Shown piece after piece: positions 20,735-27,808 of a stretch of 64,000 nucleotides of DNA (within the stretch, counting starts at the first letter, position 1; every line of letters starts with the position of its first letter). Where the stretch lies: NCBI GenBank assembly GCA_903879915.1, contig CAIRNJ010000077.1, positions 1 through 64,000 on the forward strand, given 5' to 3'. Source of the DNA: an uncultured Elusimicrobia bacterium. GTDB taxonomy: Bacteria > Elusimicrobiota > Elusimicrobia > Elusimicrobiales > UBA9959. The notes beneath the pieces are model-generated. The model saw only the letters and a program-made list of their open reading frames with translations. It ran no database searches and was not told the origin of the DNA. The translations under genes and the position numbers were made by a program.

Positions 20735-21515
20735 TGTTCTTTCCTTTCATTTCCGGAAAAACGGCGCGTTTAACTTCCACGTCGAAATTATTCAGCGCTT
20801 CCACCACCAGCCGGCGGCCGTCCAGGTATTTCTTCACGAACGAGGGGGGCTCGCCGTACAGGCCCAGCATGTCCTGCATAACCAGCACCTGCCCGTCGGT
20901 GAACGGCCCCGCGCCTATACCTATCACCGGTATTTTCAGCAGGTTCGTTATCCGCTCGGCCAGCCGCTCCGGCACGCATTCCAGCACCAGCGAAAAACAA
21001 CCCAGCTGTTCCAGTTCCTGCGCCTGACTTACCAGCCGCTCGGCCGAGGCCGGGTCTTTGCCCTGCGTCCGGTAGCCGCCGAACTTATTCACCGACTGCG
21101 GCGTGAGTCCGATATGGCCCATCACGGGGATGTCGGACGTTATAATATGCGAAATAATTTCCTCATGCCCTTCCAGGCCCTCGACTTTCACCGCCTGCGC
21201 GCCGGCGCGGGCCAGTTTCTCGACTGTTTCCATGGCGGGCCCCAGCCCTTTGCGCATGGTAAGGAAAGGCATGTCGCCCACCACCAGCTTATCCTTAACG
21301 GCCCGCGCCACGGCCGCCGTGTGCAGCGCCATCAGGTCCGCGGTGGCGGCCAGCGTGGAGCCGTGGCCGTGCATCACCATGGCCAGGCTGTCGCCCACCA
21401 GCACGCAGTCCACGGCCGACTCCGCGGCCAGCGCGGCCAGGGTGTAGTCATAGGCCGTTATCATGGAGATCTTCCGGCCCGGCTTTTTATAATTATAGAA
21501 GTCAGTTATTTTCAT
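20673..21515 (-). CDS. panB: 3-methyl-2-oxobutanoate hydroxymethyltransferase
   Basis: Transfers a hydroxymethyl group from 5,10-methylene-THF to ketoisovalerate, giving ketopantoate. The 280-residue TIM barrel has the metal site VDCVLVGDSLAMVMHGH with the Asp ligand, VVGDMPFLTMRKG, AVKVEGLEG and GHIGLTPQSVNKFGGYR, and the conserved ITDGQVLVMQDMLGL-like stretch FTDGQVLVMQDMLGL. The C-terminal 20 residues are encoded by DNA shared with the panC start. It overlaps the upstream DUF2520 gene by 14 nt. Confidence 0.96.
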   Translation of the reverse strand: MKITDFYNYKKPGRKISMITAYDYTLAALAAESAVDCVLVGDSLAMVMHGHGSTLAATADLMALHTAAVARAVKDKLVVGDMPFLTMRKGLGPAMETVEKLARAGAQAVKVEGLEGHEEIISHIITSDIPVMGHIGLTPQSVNKFGGYRTQGKDPASAERLVSQAQELEQLGCFSLVLECVPERLAERITNLLKIPVIGIGAGPFTDGQVLVMQDMLGLYGEPPSFVKKYLDGRRLVVEALNNFDVEVKRAVFPEMKGKNNGNSERHKEVDEAPYLALRG

Positions 21516-22188
21516 AAATTTTGGCGAACGCTGAATAAACCCCGGCGTAGGCGCCGTCCAGCGCCTTTATGTCCGCAGTCACGGTGCGCTTATCCCCGCG
21601 GCAGATGGGCCCGGTCAGCGCGCGCGCGGGATCGCGCCGGAAATTCTCAAGCGCTGCCCGGAAATAGCGCTGCACCTGCGCGCGCGGAATGCCGAACTTG
21701 CCATGCAGGTCAAGCAGCGCCTTCTGCCACAGCATTACCGGCAGGTTGGCGCCCAGCGCGCACAGCGCGTGGTAAAGTTTTTTATCGTTTTTGTTCACCG
21801 TAAAAACGGGGTTGGAGAATTCCGGCACCAGGCCCCTTAGTTTAATGCCGGGCTCCAGCGCGAAAGGGAGGCGGCGGTAGTTCGCCAGCGTCAGCGTTCC
21901 CGCGGCCAGCGGCATGAACGGGTGCATGGCGAAAGCGCCCCGGATATGCAGGCTGCCTGAAAAATGGATTAATTTTTTACCTTTAAGGAACGGGTTGGCG
22001 GCTATGAACCGCGCTATAGCGCCGTCGCTGATAAGAATAAAAACCGTCGAGCAGCCAACGAGCGCGGCTTCGGGCGCGCCGCCGCAGTGCCGGTGCCAGA
22101 GTTTATAAGGTATTTTAAGCAGCCTGAAATAGGCCTGCAGATGGGTGGAAGCCCGGCCGTTGCCGGCTATGCCGTAAGAGCTTTTCAT
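21502..22188 (-). CDS. panG: Rossmann-like DUF2520 protein, probable ketopantoate reductase PanG
   Basis: A 228-residue protein with an N-terminal Rossmann-like part (YGIAGNGRASTHLQAYF, then STVFILISDGAIARF) and a helical C-terminal part (LGANLPVMLWQKALLD; LTGPICRGDKRTVTADI), the layout of DUF2520/COG5495 proteins. PanG of Francisella, a non-PanE ketopantoate reductase, belongs to this kind of protein as far as I recall. Here it is first in an operon holding every other step from ketoisovalerate to phosphopantetheine but no panE, so a role in reducing ketopantoate to pantoate is likely. The symbol is by context and family, not proof. It overlaps panB by 14 nt. Confidence 0.7.
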   Translation of the reverse strand: MKSSYGIAGNGRASTHLQAYFRLLKIPYKLWHRHCGGAPEAALVGCSTVFILISDGAIARFIAANPFLKGKKLIHFSGSLHIRGAFAMHPFMPLAAGTLTLANYRRLPFALEPGIKLRGLVPEFSNPVFTVNKNDKKLYHALCALGANLPVMLWQKALLDLHGKFGIPRAQVQRYFRAALENFRRDPARALTGPICRGDKRTVTADIKALDGAYAGVYSAFAKIYENN

Positions 22189-22227
22189 AACATGGGTACC
22201 TGTCCTTTGGGGATCAAGTCCTCTACA

Positions 22228-22260
22228 GTTATTATACCAAAACGCGGTATTTCCCGGGAA
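22228..22260 (-). promoter_or_regulatory. Promoter of the pan/coa operon
   Basis: On the minus strand the sequence reads CGGGAAATACCGCG followed by TTTTGGTATAATAA; the TATAAT occupies 22236-22231, 42 nt before the panG ATG. The TTTTGG-TATAAT block with CGGGAAA upstream resembles the promoter-like part of the dispersed B repeats in this window. No TTGACA-like -35 hexamer is present. Confidence 0.55.
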
Positions 22261-22269
22261 AAGGAATGA

Positions 22270-22384
22270 GTAAAGTGCCTTTTGGGGGCATTCCAGCTAA
22301 ATCGACGGAGGGGGGGCAGGCAGAGAAAAGAGCGGAACAAGGAAAGAGCTTCCGATAACAGCTCTTATGTTTACTACAGATCAG
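22270..22384 (+). repeat. Dispersed repeat family B, copy 1
   Basis: Similar to the other B copies at 23240, 29750, 36001, 37652 and 38421. Conserved stretches are TAAATCGACGGAGG (TAAATTGACGGAAGG in copy 3), then GCAGAGAAAAGAGCGGAACA and CTTATGTTTACTACAGATC. In this copy the promoter-like TATTATAATAA has decayed. The arm AAGAGCT pairs perfectly with AGCTCTT around a 9-nt loop (22345-22367). It lies upstream of the exported-protein gene at 22561. The rest of 22189-22560 holds the pan promoter and no recognised gene. Confidence 0.75.
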
Positions 22385-22560
22385 GGCCGGGTGTGGTAAA
22401 GGTATGGTAAATGAGTCTGCTAAACCTCTGGGCTATCTTACGCGGAGGGGGGAGGCCTGCGGCCTCAGGCTGACCGGCGCAGTAGCTGGTAAACTTATAT
22501 CAGGAAGCGTTGTTCTATCGGAAGGCTTTAAAGTTGGATGTAAATTAAGGAGATAAAAAT

Positions 22561-23133
22561 ATGAAGAATATAGCGATAGCGGTAATAGTGTTGGTCGGGC
22601 TCACCGGTGGGGTATCTGCTAAGGACGCCCTGGAACAGCTTAAAAAAGACGCGCCGGCCGTGGCGCAGGAAGCCCCGAAAGTGCCGCCCGAACGCATTTC
22701 TGCGGCACGAAGCCAAGCGGCGGGCGCTCCCTTCGGATCAGAATCCGAGCGCGCCGTCTGGAACCGCCTCTATGAGTGGGCCGTGGCTTCCAATGGCGTA
22801 CTAGTCCTGGAAGCAGGAAGTGGTGTCTCTCCAAGGATCTTCAAAGTGGATGCCGAAGGGAATGTGTCGCTGATCAAACCAAATATTTGGACCTCGTCAG
22901 ACGGCTCCTCAACGATGTCTGTGGAAACGTACAAGACTGATCGCAGCGGTGAGAAGCCCATTGGCTACGAACGAGTATCCATGTCGACAGAAAAGCACGA
23001 GAATTTGACCGGGGGATACTGGACGAAAGAACTTAACAGGTTTGAGAATGCGTCAAGTGTGAAGCCGGAGTATTTAATCGATGCACGCAAGGAGTTCCTC
23101 AGCAATGCGCAGAATTTTAAGCCGCAGCCCTGA
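22561..23133 (+). CDS. Exported protein of unknown function
   Basis: A 190-residue protein with a clear signal peptide (MKNIAIAVIVLVGLTGGVSA) behind AAGGAGATAAAAAT. The mature part starts with a charged Lys/Pro stretch (DALEQLKKDAPAVAQEAPK), then a mixed region containing ERAVWNRLYEWAVASNGVLV, FKVDAEGNVSLIKPNIW and YWTKELNRF. No cysteine or known catalytic motif is visible. I do not recognise the family. It is preceded by a B-family repeat and followed by a clear terminator, so it is likely a single-gene unit. Its ribosome-site region (GGAGATAAAAATATGAAGAA) resembles those of the other exported genes at 24487, 32879 and 34148. Confidence 0.75.
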   Translation: MKNIAIAVIVLVGLTGGVSAKDALEQLKKDAPAVAQEAPKVPPERISAARSQAAGAPFGSESERAVWNRLYEWAVASNGVLVLEAGSGVSPRIFKVDAEGNVSLIKPNIWTSSDGSSTMSVETYKTDRSGEKPIGYERVSMSTEKHENLTGGYWTKELNRFENASSVKPEYLIDARKEFLSNAQNFKPQP

Positions 23134-23163
23134 GCCGCCGGAATAATCAGTCGCCGCGTAGAG

Positions 23164-23197
23164 AAACCAGCCTCCCCGCAAGGAGGCTGGTTTTTCT
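23164..23197 (+). terminator. Terminator of the exported-protein gene
   Basis: Stem AACCAGCCTCC / GGAGGCTGGTT with a 6-nt loop, followed by TTTCT, about 30 nt after the stop codon. Confidence 0.88.
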
Positions 23198-23239
23198 AAC
23201 GATTCTGTGACGCCCGACAACTGCCGGGCGCGGGGGTGT

Positions 23240-23385
23240 TTTTTATAATCACGAAGAAACACCCTGACTTTTGGTATTATAATAAAATTAAGGACGGGGA
23301 GCGGTTTTTGGAAAATTTTCAGGCAGAGAAAAGAGCGGAACACCGAAAGAGCTTACGATAACGGCCCTTATGTTTACTACAGATC
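23240..23385 (+). repeat. Dispersed repeat family B, copy 2
   Basis: Nearly full-length copy. It holds CCTGACTTTTGGTATTATAATAA at its left half (promoter-like TATAAT around 23277), the AAAATTTTCAGGCAGAGAAAAG block also found in copies 1 and 3, and the right end CTTATGTTTACTACAGATC. No intact gene starts directly behind it; only an orphan open stretch follows. Confidence 0.8.
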
Positions 23386-23500
23386 TACCGAGCCGACGCT
23401 GGTAACGGAATCCACGTCGGCGCTGGGGCATCTGCCGTTCGCGGACCCCCCGCCGTTCTTTGTGCCGCCCGCGCTCAATAAAAAACCGGTTAAAAGGTAA
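23352..23500 (+). pseudogene. Orphan open-frame tail after repeat B2
   Basis: An open frame ends at a TAA at 23498-23500 and reads, after the repeat end, STEPTLVTESTSALGHLPF then ADPPPFFVPPALNKKPVKR. The Pro-rich composition and basic end look like the C-terminus of an exported protein, but there is no start codon or ribosome site and the frame runs back into repeat sequence. It may be the relic of a gene whose 5' part was lost when the repeat arrived, or chance. It lies in the 23134-23509 gap, which otherwise holds only a terminator and repeat B2. Confidence 0.3.
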
Positions 23501-23509
23501 CGCGCCGGG

Positions 23510-23995
23510 TCAGAACACAGATTCCCAGTCCCTGGTAGTCAGCCTGGCTTCCACCCGCCTGTTCAGGGCCCGGCCACGCTCCGAAGTGTCTTTTATTAGG
23601 GGGCGGTGCTTGCCGTAGCCGCGTACTCTTACGTAGTCCGGCCAGACCCCTTTGGTAACCAGGTACATTTTAACGGCTCCGGCCCGCTCGAGGGAGAGCT
23701 GGTCATTGACCGCGTCCCCTCCCACGTCGTCCGTGTGCCCCTCCACTACAAGCTTGAACTTTAGATGGTTCTTTAATACTTCCGCAACGCGGTCGAGAAG
23801 TTCATAAGAGCCCGGAAGCAGGACGGCCGAGCCGGTTTCAAATTCCACGGGGCGGATATCGCGGGAAACGAGCAGGTCATAGATGGACTGCATCTCGAGC
23901 CCGGCCCGACGCCGTTGCTCCAATTCGAGCGGAGGTATTGTTGCGGAACAGGCGCAAAGAAATAAAGCGGCCGCGCCCGATAATAATAGTTTCGT
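23510..23995 (-). CDS. OmpA-like peptidoglycan-binding lipoprotein with no canonical start
   Basis: The C-terminal part is an OmpA domain: FETGSAVLLPGSYELLDRVA, then VVEGHTDDVGGDAVNDQLSLERAGAVK-type core (seen as EGHTDDVGG and LSLERAGAV) and NRRVEARLT. It would bind peptidoglycan diaminopimelate. The frame continues upstream into a good lipoprotein signal, KLLLSGAAALFLCAC, whose first codon after a GAGAGGGAAAA site is ACG at 23995-23993 instead of ATG. The first usable in-frame start is TTG at 23923, inside the mature region, giving 137 aa and losing the lipobox. Either ACG is used, the start codon has mutated, or this is a decaying gene. Confidence 0.7.
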   Translation of the reverse strand, partial: TKLLLSGAAALFLCACSATIPPLELEQRRRAGLEMQSIYDLLVSRDIRPVEFETGSAVLLPGSYELLDRVAEVLKNHLKFKLVVEGHTDDVGGDAVNDQLSLERAGAVKMYLVTKGVWPDYVRVRGYGKHRPLIKDTSERGRALNRRVEARLTTRDWESVF

Positions 23996-24210
23996 ATGTT
24001 TTCCCTCTCTAAAAATATAGCAAAAGGGAAACCTGCACTTTTATGACCGGCGTCAGGTCAATCGGGGAAAGCGTAGGAAATCCTGCCTTCGCAGCGGCCG
24101 GATGACGCAGGAGCCGCCGCAGCAGAAGTAATGGCCCTCGCGCTGCGCATGCTCGGGTCTCCGTGACGGTTTGCTCCGCCAAGCCCCCGTCCGCCCCCCG
24201 GCTTCCCAAA

Positions 24211-24318
24211 TTAATAGGTTGTTGATCCCGCCCAACTAGATGTGATTCCAACACCCGCGCCGTTCCTTAATTTAACAAGTGGTCCTGAAAATGGTGTATG
24301 CATAGTGATGCGGCACAT
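24211..24318 (-). pseudogene. Relic of the 5' end of an HTH regulator gene
   Basis: On the minus strand an ATG opens a frame reading MCRITMHTPFSGPLVKLRN, which matches the start of the intact gene at 31787, MRRITMTTPFSKLLVQLRK, over about 24 residues; similarity then stops and the frame ends at 24211. It is the left part of duplicated cassette A and shows that the duplication once included the divergent regulator gene. The frame continuing towards 24002 holds nothing recognisable. Confidence 0.7.
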
Positions 24319-24486
24319 CCCCTTTTTGCATGGTTTAGTGCTGATGGGCGCCGTAAGTCAAAGAGGCAGAACGGGTGAGCCGAATAACATGCGGCGCATG
24401 GTGCCCCGGCCTCACGCGCAACCGGATACGGAGAGGTATCCTATATATGCGGCAGGAAACAAGGCGGCAGAGAACAAGGAGAAAAT
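24301..24486 (+). repeat. Leader repeat family A, copy 1
   Basis: Leader of the 24487 gene, alignable with copies at 31770 and 33957. From CATAGTGATGCGGC to codon 24 of a small reading frame starting GTG at 24375 there is no gap among the three copies. Conserved blocks include GTAAGTCAAAGAGGCAGAAC, GTGAGC, and GGAGAGGTATCCTATATATGC. A ribosome site ACAAGGAGAAAAT ends the block. Confidence 0.8.
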
Positions 24487-25254
24487 ATGAAGAACCTTAT
24501 CTTTTTAGCCCTCGTGCTATTGTCTGTGCAGGCCCCTGGCCTGGCCTCCGGCGCGGCTTCCCTGGCAATGTCCAAGTCCAGATTCGACGCCTATGAGGTG
24601 CGCAGGACGCTCTGCGAGGGGGGGGCGGTGACGGTGGGCAGCGATTTCAGCACTTACGAAATTTCGTCTTTCATAGATCTAGGCCGCGAGCGGGTCACGG
24701 TCAGGTGCGCCGGTTTCGATCTTTACGCCGTCTCTAATTTTGCGACATCGGGGGCTAAACTTATAGTCGGCAAGCCTTTCAGCACCTACGATATCAAGAG
24801 GCTGATAGACATCGCCGGGGCGAAGGTCAGCGTTATCGGTGACGGCTTTGACTCCTATGACCTGCGCCAATTCGCCGACATGGGGGCCGCGGTGATAGGC
24901 GGTTCCTCCGGGCAGGACGCCTACGAAGTTCGCCGAACGCTTTTGGCGGGCGGGGCCGTGACGGTCGGTAATGAATTTGACAGCTACAACATCACCGACT
25001 TTATCGGGCTGGGCGGCGGGCGGGTCACTGTCCGTTGCGCCGGTTTCAATATCTACGATTGCCGCCGGTTTGCCGGCCTGGGGGCAAAACTTATCGTCGG
25101 CAAGCCTTTCGACAGCTACGATATAAAGACGCTCATCGGCCAGGCTGGCGCCGGGGTCAGCGTGATAGCCGACGGTTTCGACGACTACGAACTGCGGCAG
25201 TTCTCGGACCTGGGAGCGGTGATCATCTCTAAGAGGAACAAGGCGAAGCGCTGA
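24487..25254 (+). CDS. Exported protein of ten 22-residue repeats (predicted helix-strand solenoid)
   Basis: A 255-residue protein: signal peptide (MKNLIFLALVLLSVQAPGLA, cleaved near ASG), then ten consecutive units of 21-23 residues with the pattern [DSN]-x-Y-[DE]-[IVL]-x-x-[FL]-x-x-x-G-[GA]-x-[VL]-x-V, often ending in GF (for example DSYDIKTLIGQAGAGVSVI). Units 1-5 and 6-10 are clearly copies of each other in the same order, so a five-unit block was duplicated. Each unit looks like a short helix followed by a beta-strand, which suggests an alpha/beta solenoid comparable in design to leucine-rich repeats. No catalytic motif; perhaps a binding or scaffold protein of the envelope. I do not recognise the family. 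It stands alone behind leader A1. Confidence 0.8.
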   Translation: MKNLIFLALVLLSVQAPGLASGAASLAMSKSRFDAYEVRRTLCEGGAVTVGSDFSTYEISSFIDLGRERVTVRCAGFDLYAVSNFATSGAKLIVGKPFSTYDIKRLIDIAGAKVSVIGDGFDSYDLRQFADMGAAVIGGSSGQDAYEVRRTLLAGGAVTVGNEFDSYNITDFIGLGGGRVTVRCAGFNIYDCRRFAGLGAKLIVGKPFDSYDIKTLIGQAGAGVSVIADGFDDYELRQFSDLGAVIISKRNKAKR

Positions 25255-25312
25255 CCTGTCGGCCGTGGAGGACCAGGGTACGCTGGCGCTCGGCGGCCCG
25301 CAGCACCGGGGA

Positions 25313-27544
25313 TCATTTCCCGGCGAGCGCCCGCCTGGCTTCAGGAAGCCCGGCCCAATCGGAGGGAGCGTTGCCGACGGCCCAGAAAAGAACTTCCGCG
25401 GCCTCCTCCTCCCTGCCCATTGCTTTTAGCAGTTTATAGCTTTCGAACGAGGCGTCGCAAGCCGTCCGGGCGGAATCGGACTCCGGCCCGCTTCCGGCCG
25501 GCGAGGCGCGATACACCGCTTCCTGGCAGGCGGTCAGCGCCTGCTCTTTTTTGTTTTCAGCGGCCAAAGAACGGCACTGGTCCAGTAATGTATTTTGCGA
25601 ACCCCGGCCCGGCAGGGGCCGGGCGGTCAGTGCGCTGCCCGCTTCGGAGCGGACTGAAAGCGGGGCCGTCGGCCATAAGGAGAGCTGCGCCCGCAAGGTC
25701 AGGTCCCCGGTGTCTCCCCGCGCGCGCCCCTGCGCAAGCTCTTTTAAAAGCGTCTTCAGGCGCCCGGTAAGCGGCGCGCTTTTACCAAGCTCCGAAAGTA
25801 TAACGGCCATTCTTTGCGGCGGCCAGAAGAGCAGCATTTCATAAACATAGGTATCCCAGAACCTGTCCGAATCCGCCTTTATCATCGCGCCCAATTGCTT
25901 GTCGCGCTCATAGGTAAGATCTGATTTAATATTCCCGCTAAACCCTTTGCCCTGCAGCTTGTTATGGTTGCGCTCGAAAACGCCGTAAGCTTCACGCAGG
26001 GACGCCATGGCCAAAGTCCGCTGTCCCAGCTCGAATTCGCGCAGCATCCTGACTATCAGGCACTCCATGAACGACTTGTAATGTTCATTGGCGACCGGGA
26101 ACAAGATCTTCGACGGGAAAAGCGAAGCGGAAACCGCCGCGAAATAGCTCCCCGAAATATCTTCCAGGCCGCTTGTCCGCCTGCTCAGGCATTCACGGAA
26201 GCCGGCGTCGTCGCCTTTGCTCCAGAGTTCGCGGCACTTCAGCACGTGCAGGGCGGCGTCGCGCGGAAACCGGGCCGACGCGCGCGCGTAAACATCCTCC
26301 CCGGTTTCGGACCCGGCTATGCGGAACGGATAGGCCGTTATCAGCGCTTCCGTTCCCAGAATAACGCAGAAAGTCAGCCAGAACGCCGCGGCCGCGCCCT
26401 TCGCGGCGGACCGGCAGGGAGCGGCTCCGGGGGCAAGCCGCGACATGAGGGCGCCGGCTATCAGCGGAACCAGAAGGTAGCGCAGGGGAGAGAAATAACA
26501 CATTTCAATGGAAAGCAGCGAGTGAATAAGAATAAAATAAAGCGGGAAAACTATCAAAAGCGGTTTGTCGCGCCAGCGGCCGAACGCCAGCGCGGCCAGG
26601 AAAAAAAGAAAAAGTTCCGGATAGAACAGGAATATCGCCCAAAGTCTTCTTAGAACGGTAATAAAATGGAACACGGGGGCCTTGCTCCATTCCCGCAGAT
26701 AAAAACCGATAGCGCTGTCCTCCGGTCCAAGCCCGGCGAGCTTGCGGCAGTCCCCTTCCATTGTGAAAATGCTTCCCTTGGCGGCGGTTATGGTGGGACA
26801 GGCGGAGCGGCTGGTGTCGAAAACATTAAAGGTCCCGTTAAGGGAATGGTTTAAAAATCCCCAGGGAAGCAGCAGCACATAGGATGCCGACAGGAACACG
26901 AGGGAACGCAGGATAAACGTTCTTGACCGCTCCCGGGAATAAAGCCAGTCCGCGAAAACGACCAGGGGAGGGAAAAATAAAAGCGGCGTGCGGATAAGCA
27001 GTGAAGCTCCCACCGCCAGGCCGCAGAAAAGGCTGTTCTTCAGCGTGTTTTCCCGGCTTTTCAATAATAGAAATATCAGGACCAGCAGCAAAAAAAAACT
27101 GTAAAAAGTCTGTTCGTAAACGATCCCTTTCTCCACGCCGATGAAGCCGGCCAGCGCCAGGGAAATTATTCCCGTCCAGTAACCGCTGAACAGGCAGCCG
27201 GCCAGAAAAACCAGCGAATAAACCCCAAGATGCAGTAGTATGAAGAAATGCCAGAATGTCGCGCCCAGGTGTGTCATGACCGCTACGACTATCTCAAAAA
27301 GCGGCATATTGGCGGTTACCACTACGCCGGAAATCCCGGCCAGGAAAAAACCGCCGTGGCTGAACCGCTGCAGGTCCCAGTAAAACATTCCGGGGTCGGA
27401 ACATTTAAGGTTCCAGGCAGAAAAGGAAACGGCCAGAAGCGCGGGCAGGCCGGCCCTGAACCATTTTGTCCTGGCGAATAAGCGGATGGCTCCGGCGGAG
27501 TCAGCCGCCAGGGAGCACAGAGCCGCAAGGCGCGGGGATTTCAT
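25313..27544 (-). CDS. Multi-pass GT-C type glycosyltransferase-like protein
   Basis: A 743-residue inner-membrane protein. About a dozen hydrophobic segments fill residues 25-420, with a first extracytoplasmic loop containing SDPGMFYWDLQRF, where the acidic residues are placed as in PMT/ArnT-like GT-C transferases that use polyprenyl-phosphate sugars. The C-terminal 300 residues are soluble, helical and rich in Leu/Ala/Arg (KELAQGRARGDTG; ECLSRRTSG), possibly a TPR-like domain. The ATG at 27544 is preferred to a GTG one codon upstream. It is divergent from an FAD oxidoreductase gene, 264 bp away, a pairing seen in polysaccharide or lipid-glycan loci. The sugar and acceptor cannot be read from sequence. 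Confidence 0.6.
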   Translation of the reverse strand: MKSPRLAALCSLAADSAGAIRLFARTKWFRAGLPALLAVSFSAWNLKCSDPGMFYWDLQRFSHGGFFLAGISGVVVTANMPLFEIVVAVMTHLGATFWHFFILLHLGVYSLVFLAGCLFSGYWTGIISLALAGFIGVEKGIVYEQTFYSFFLLLVLIFLLLKSRENTLKNSLFCGLAVGASLLIRTPLLFFPPLVVFADWLYSRERSRTFILRSLVFLSASYVLLLPWGFLNHSLNGTFNVFDTSRSACPTITAAKGSIFTMEGDCRKLAGLGPEDSAIGFYLREWSKAPVFHFITVLRRLWAIFLFYPELFLFFLAALAFGRWRDKPLLIVFPLYFILIHSLLSIEMCYFSPLRYLLVPLIAGALMSRLAPGAAPCRSAAKGAAAAFWLTFCVILGTEALITAYPFRIAGSETGEDVYARASARFPRDAALHVLKCRELWSKGDDAGFRECLSRRTSGLEDISGSYFAAVSASLFPSKILFPVANEHYKSFMECLIVRMLREFELGQRTLAMASLREAYGVFERNHNKLQGKGFSGNIKSDLTYERDKQLGAMIKADSDRFWDTYVYEMLLFWPPQRMAVILSELGKSAPLTGRLKTLLKELAQGRARGDTGDLTLRAQLSLWPTAPLSVRSEAGSALTARPLPGRGSQNTLLDQCRSLAAENKKEQALTACQEAVYRASPAGSGPESDSARTACDASFESYKLLKAMGREEEAAEVLFWAVGNAPSDWAGLPEARRALAGK

Positions 27545-27611
27545 CACGTAGTCGCCGCAGGTCCGTGCTGCCCGCTTATCCTTGAAAATATTTTAGTCAT
27601 AACGTCATCAG

Positions 27612-27633
27612 CCGCGGGAGACGCATCCCGCGG
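27612..27633. other. Short perfect inverted repeat in intergenic region
   Basis: CCGCGGGA and TCCCGCGG are separated by 6 nt, in the 264-bp gap between two divergent genes. There is no T-run, so it is not an obvious terminator; an operator or structural element is possible. Apart from this and the -10 element at 27796 nothing else is seen in the gap. Confidence 0.35.
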
Positions 27634-27795
27634 GCGTGGTCCGGGCCCATGCTGAAAAAGCGCGGGCATACCCGTCAATCTTCGTCCGGGCGGCGCCTTG
27701 CTATTTTACAACTAAATCCCGCGGCGGGCGAATGCGCCGGAATAAACGGAGCGCGGCCGCACAGTTTACGGGAAGACTTGCCGGTCCATTTTGTT

Positions 27796-27801
27796 TATAA
27801 T
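27796..27801 (+). promoter_or_regulatory. -10 element directly before the FAD oxidoreductase start
   Basis: Perfect TATAAT in TTGTTTATAATACAAAACATGGG, with the ATG only 7 nt downstream. If used, the transcript would be leaderless, which fits the lack of a Shine-Dalgarno sequence there. Confidence 0.45.
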
Positions 27802-27808
27802 ACAAAAC

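Noticed and set aside
22345-22367. The perfect AAGAGCT/AGCTCTT hairpin in repeat B1 as a conserved RNA structure
   Set aside because: The pairing is not kept in copies 2, 3 and 5, where mismatches are not compensated.
24009-24254. An 81-residue minus-strand open frame
   Set aside because: No ribosome site, composition unlike neighbours and partly in another frame over the HTH relic; treated as non-coding.
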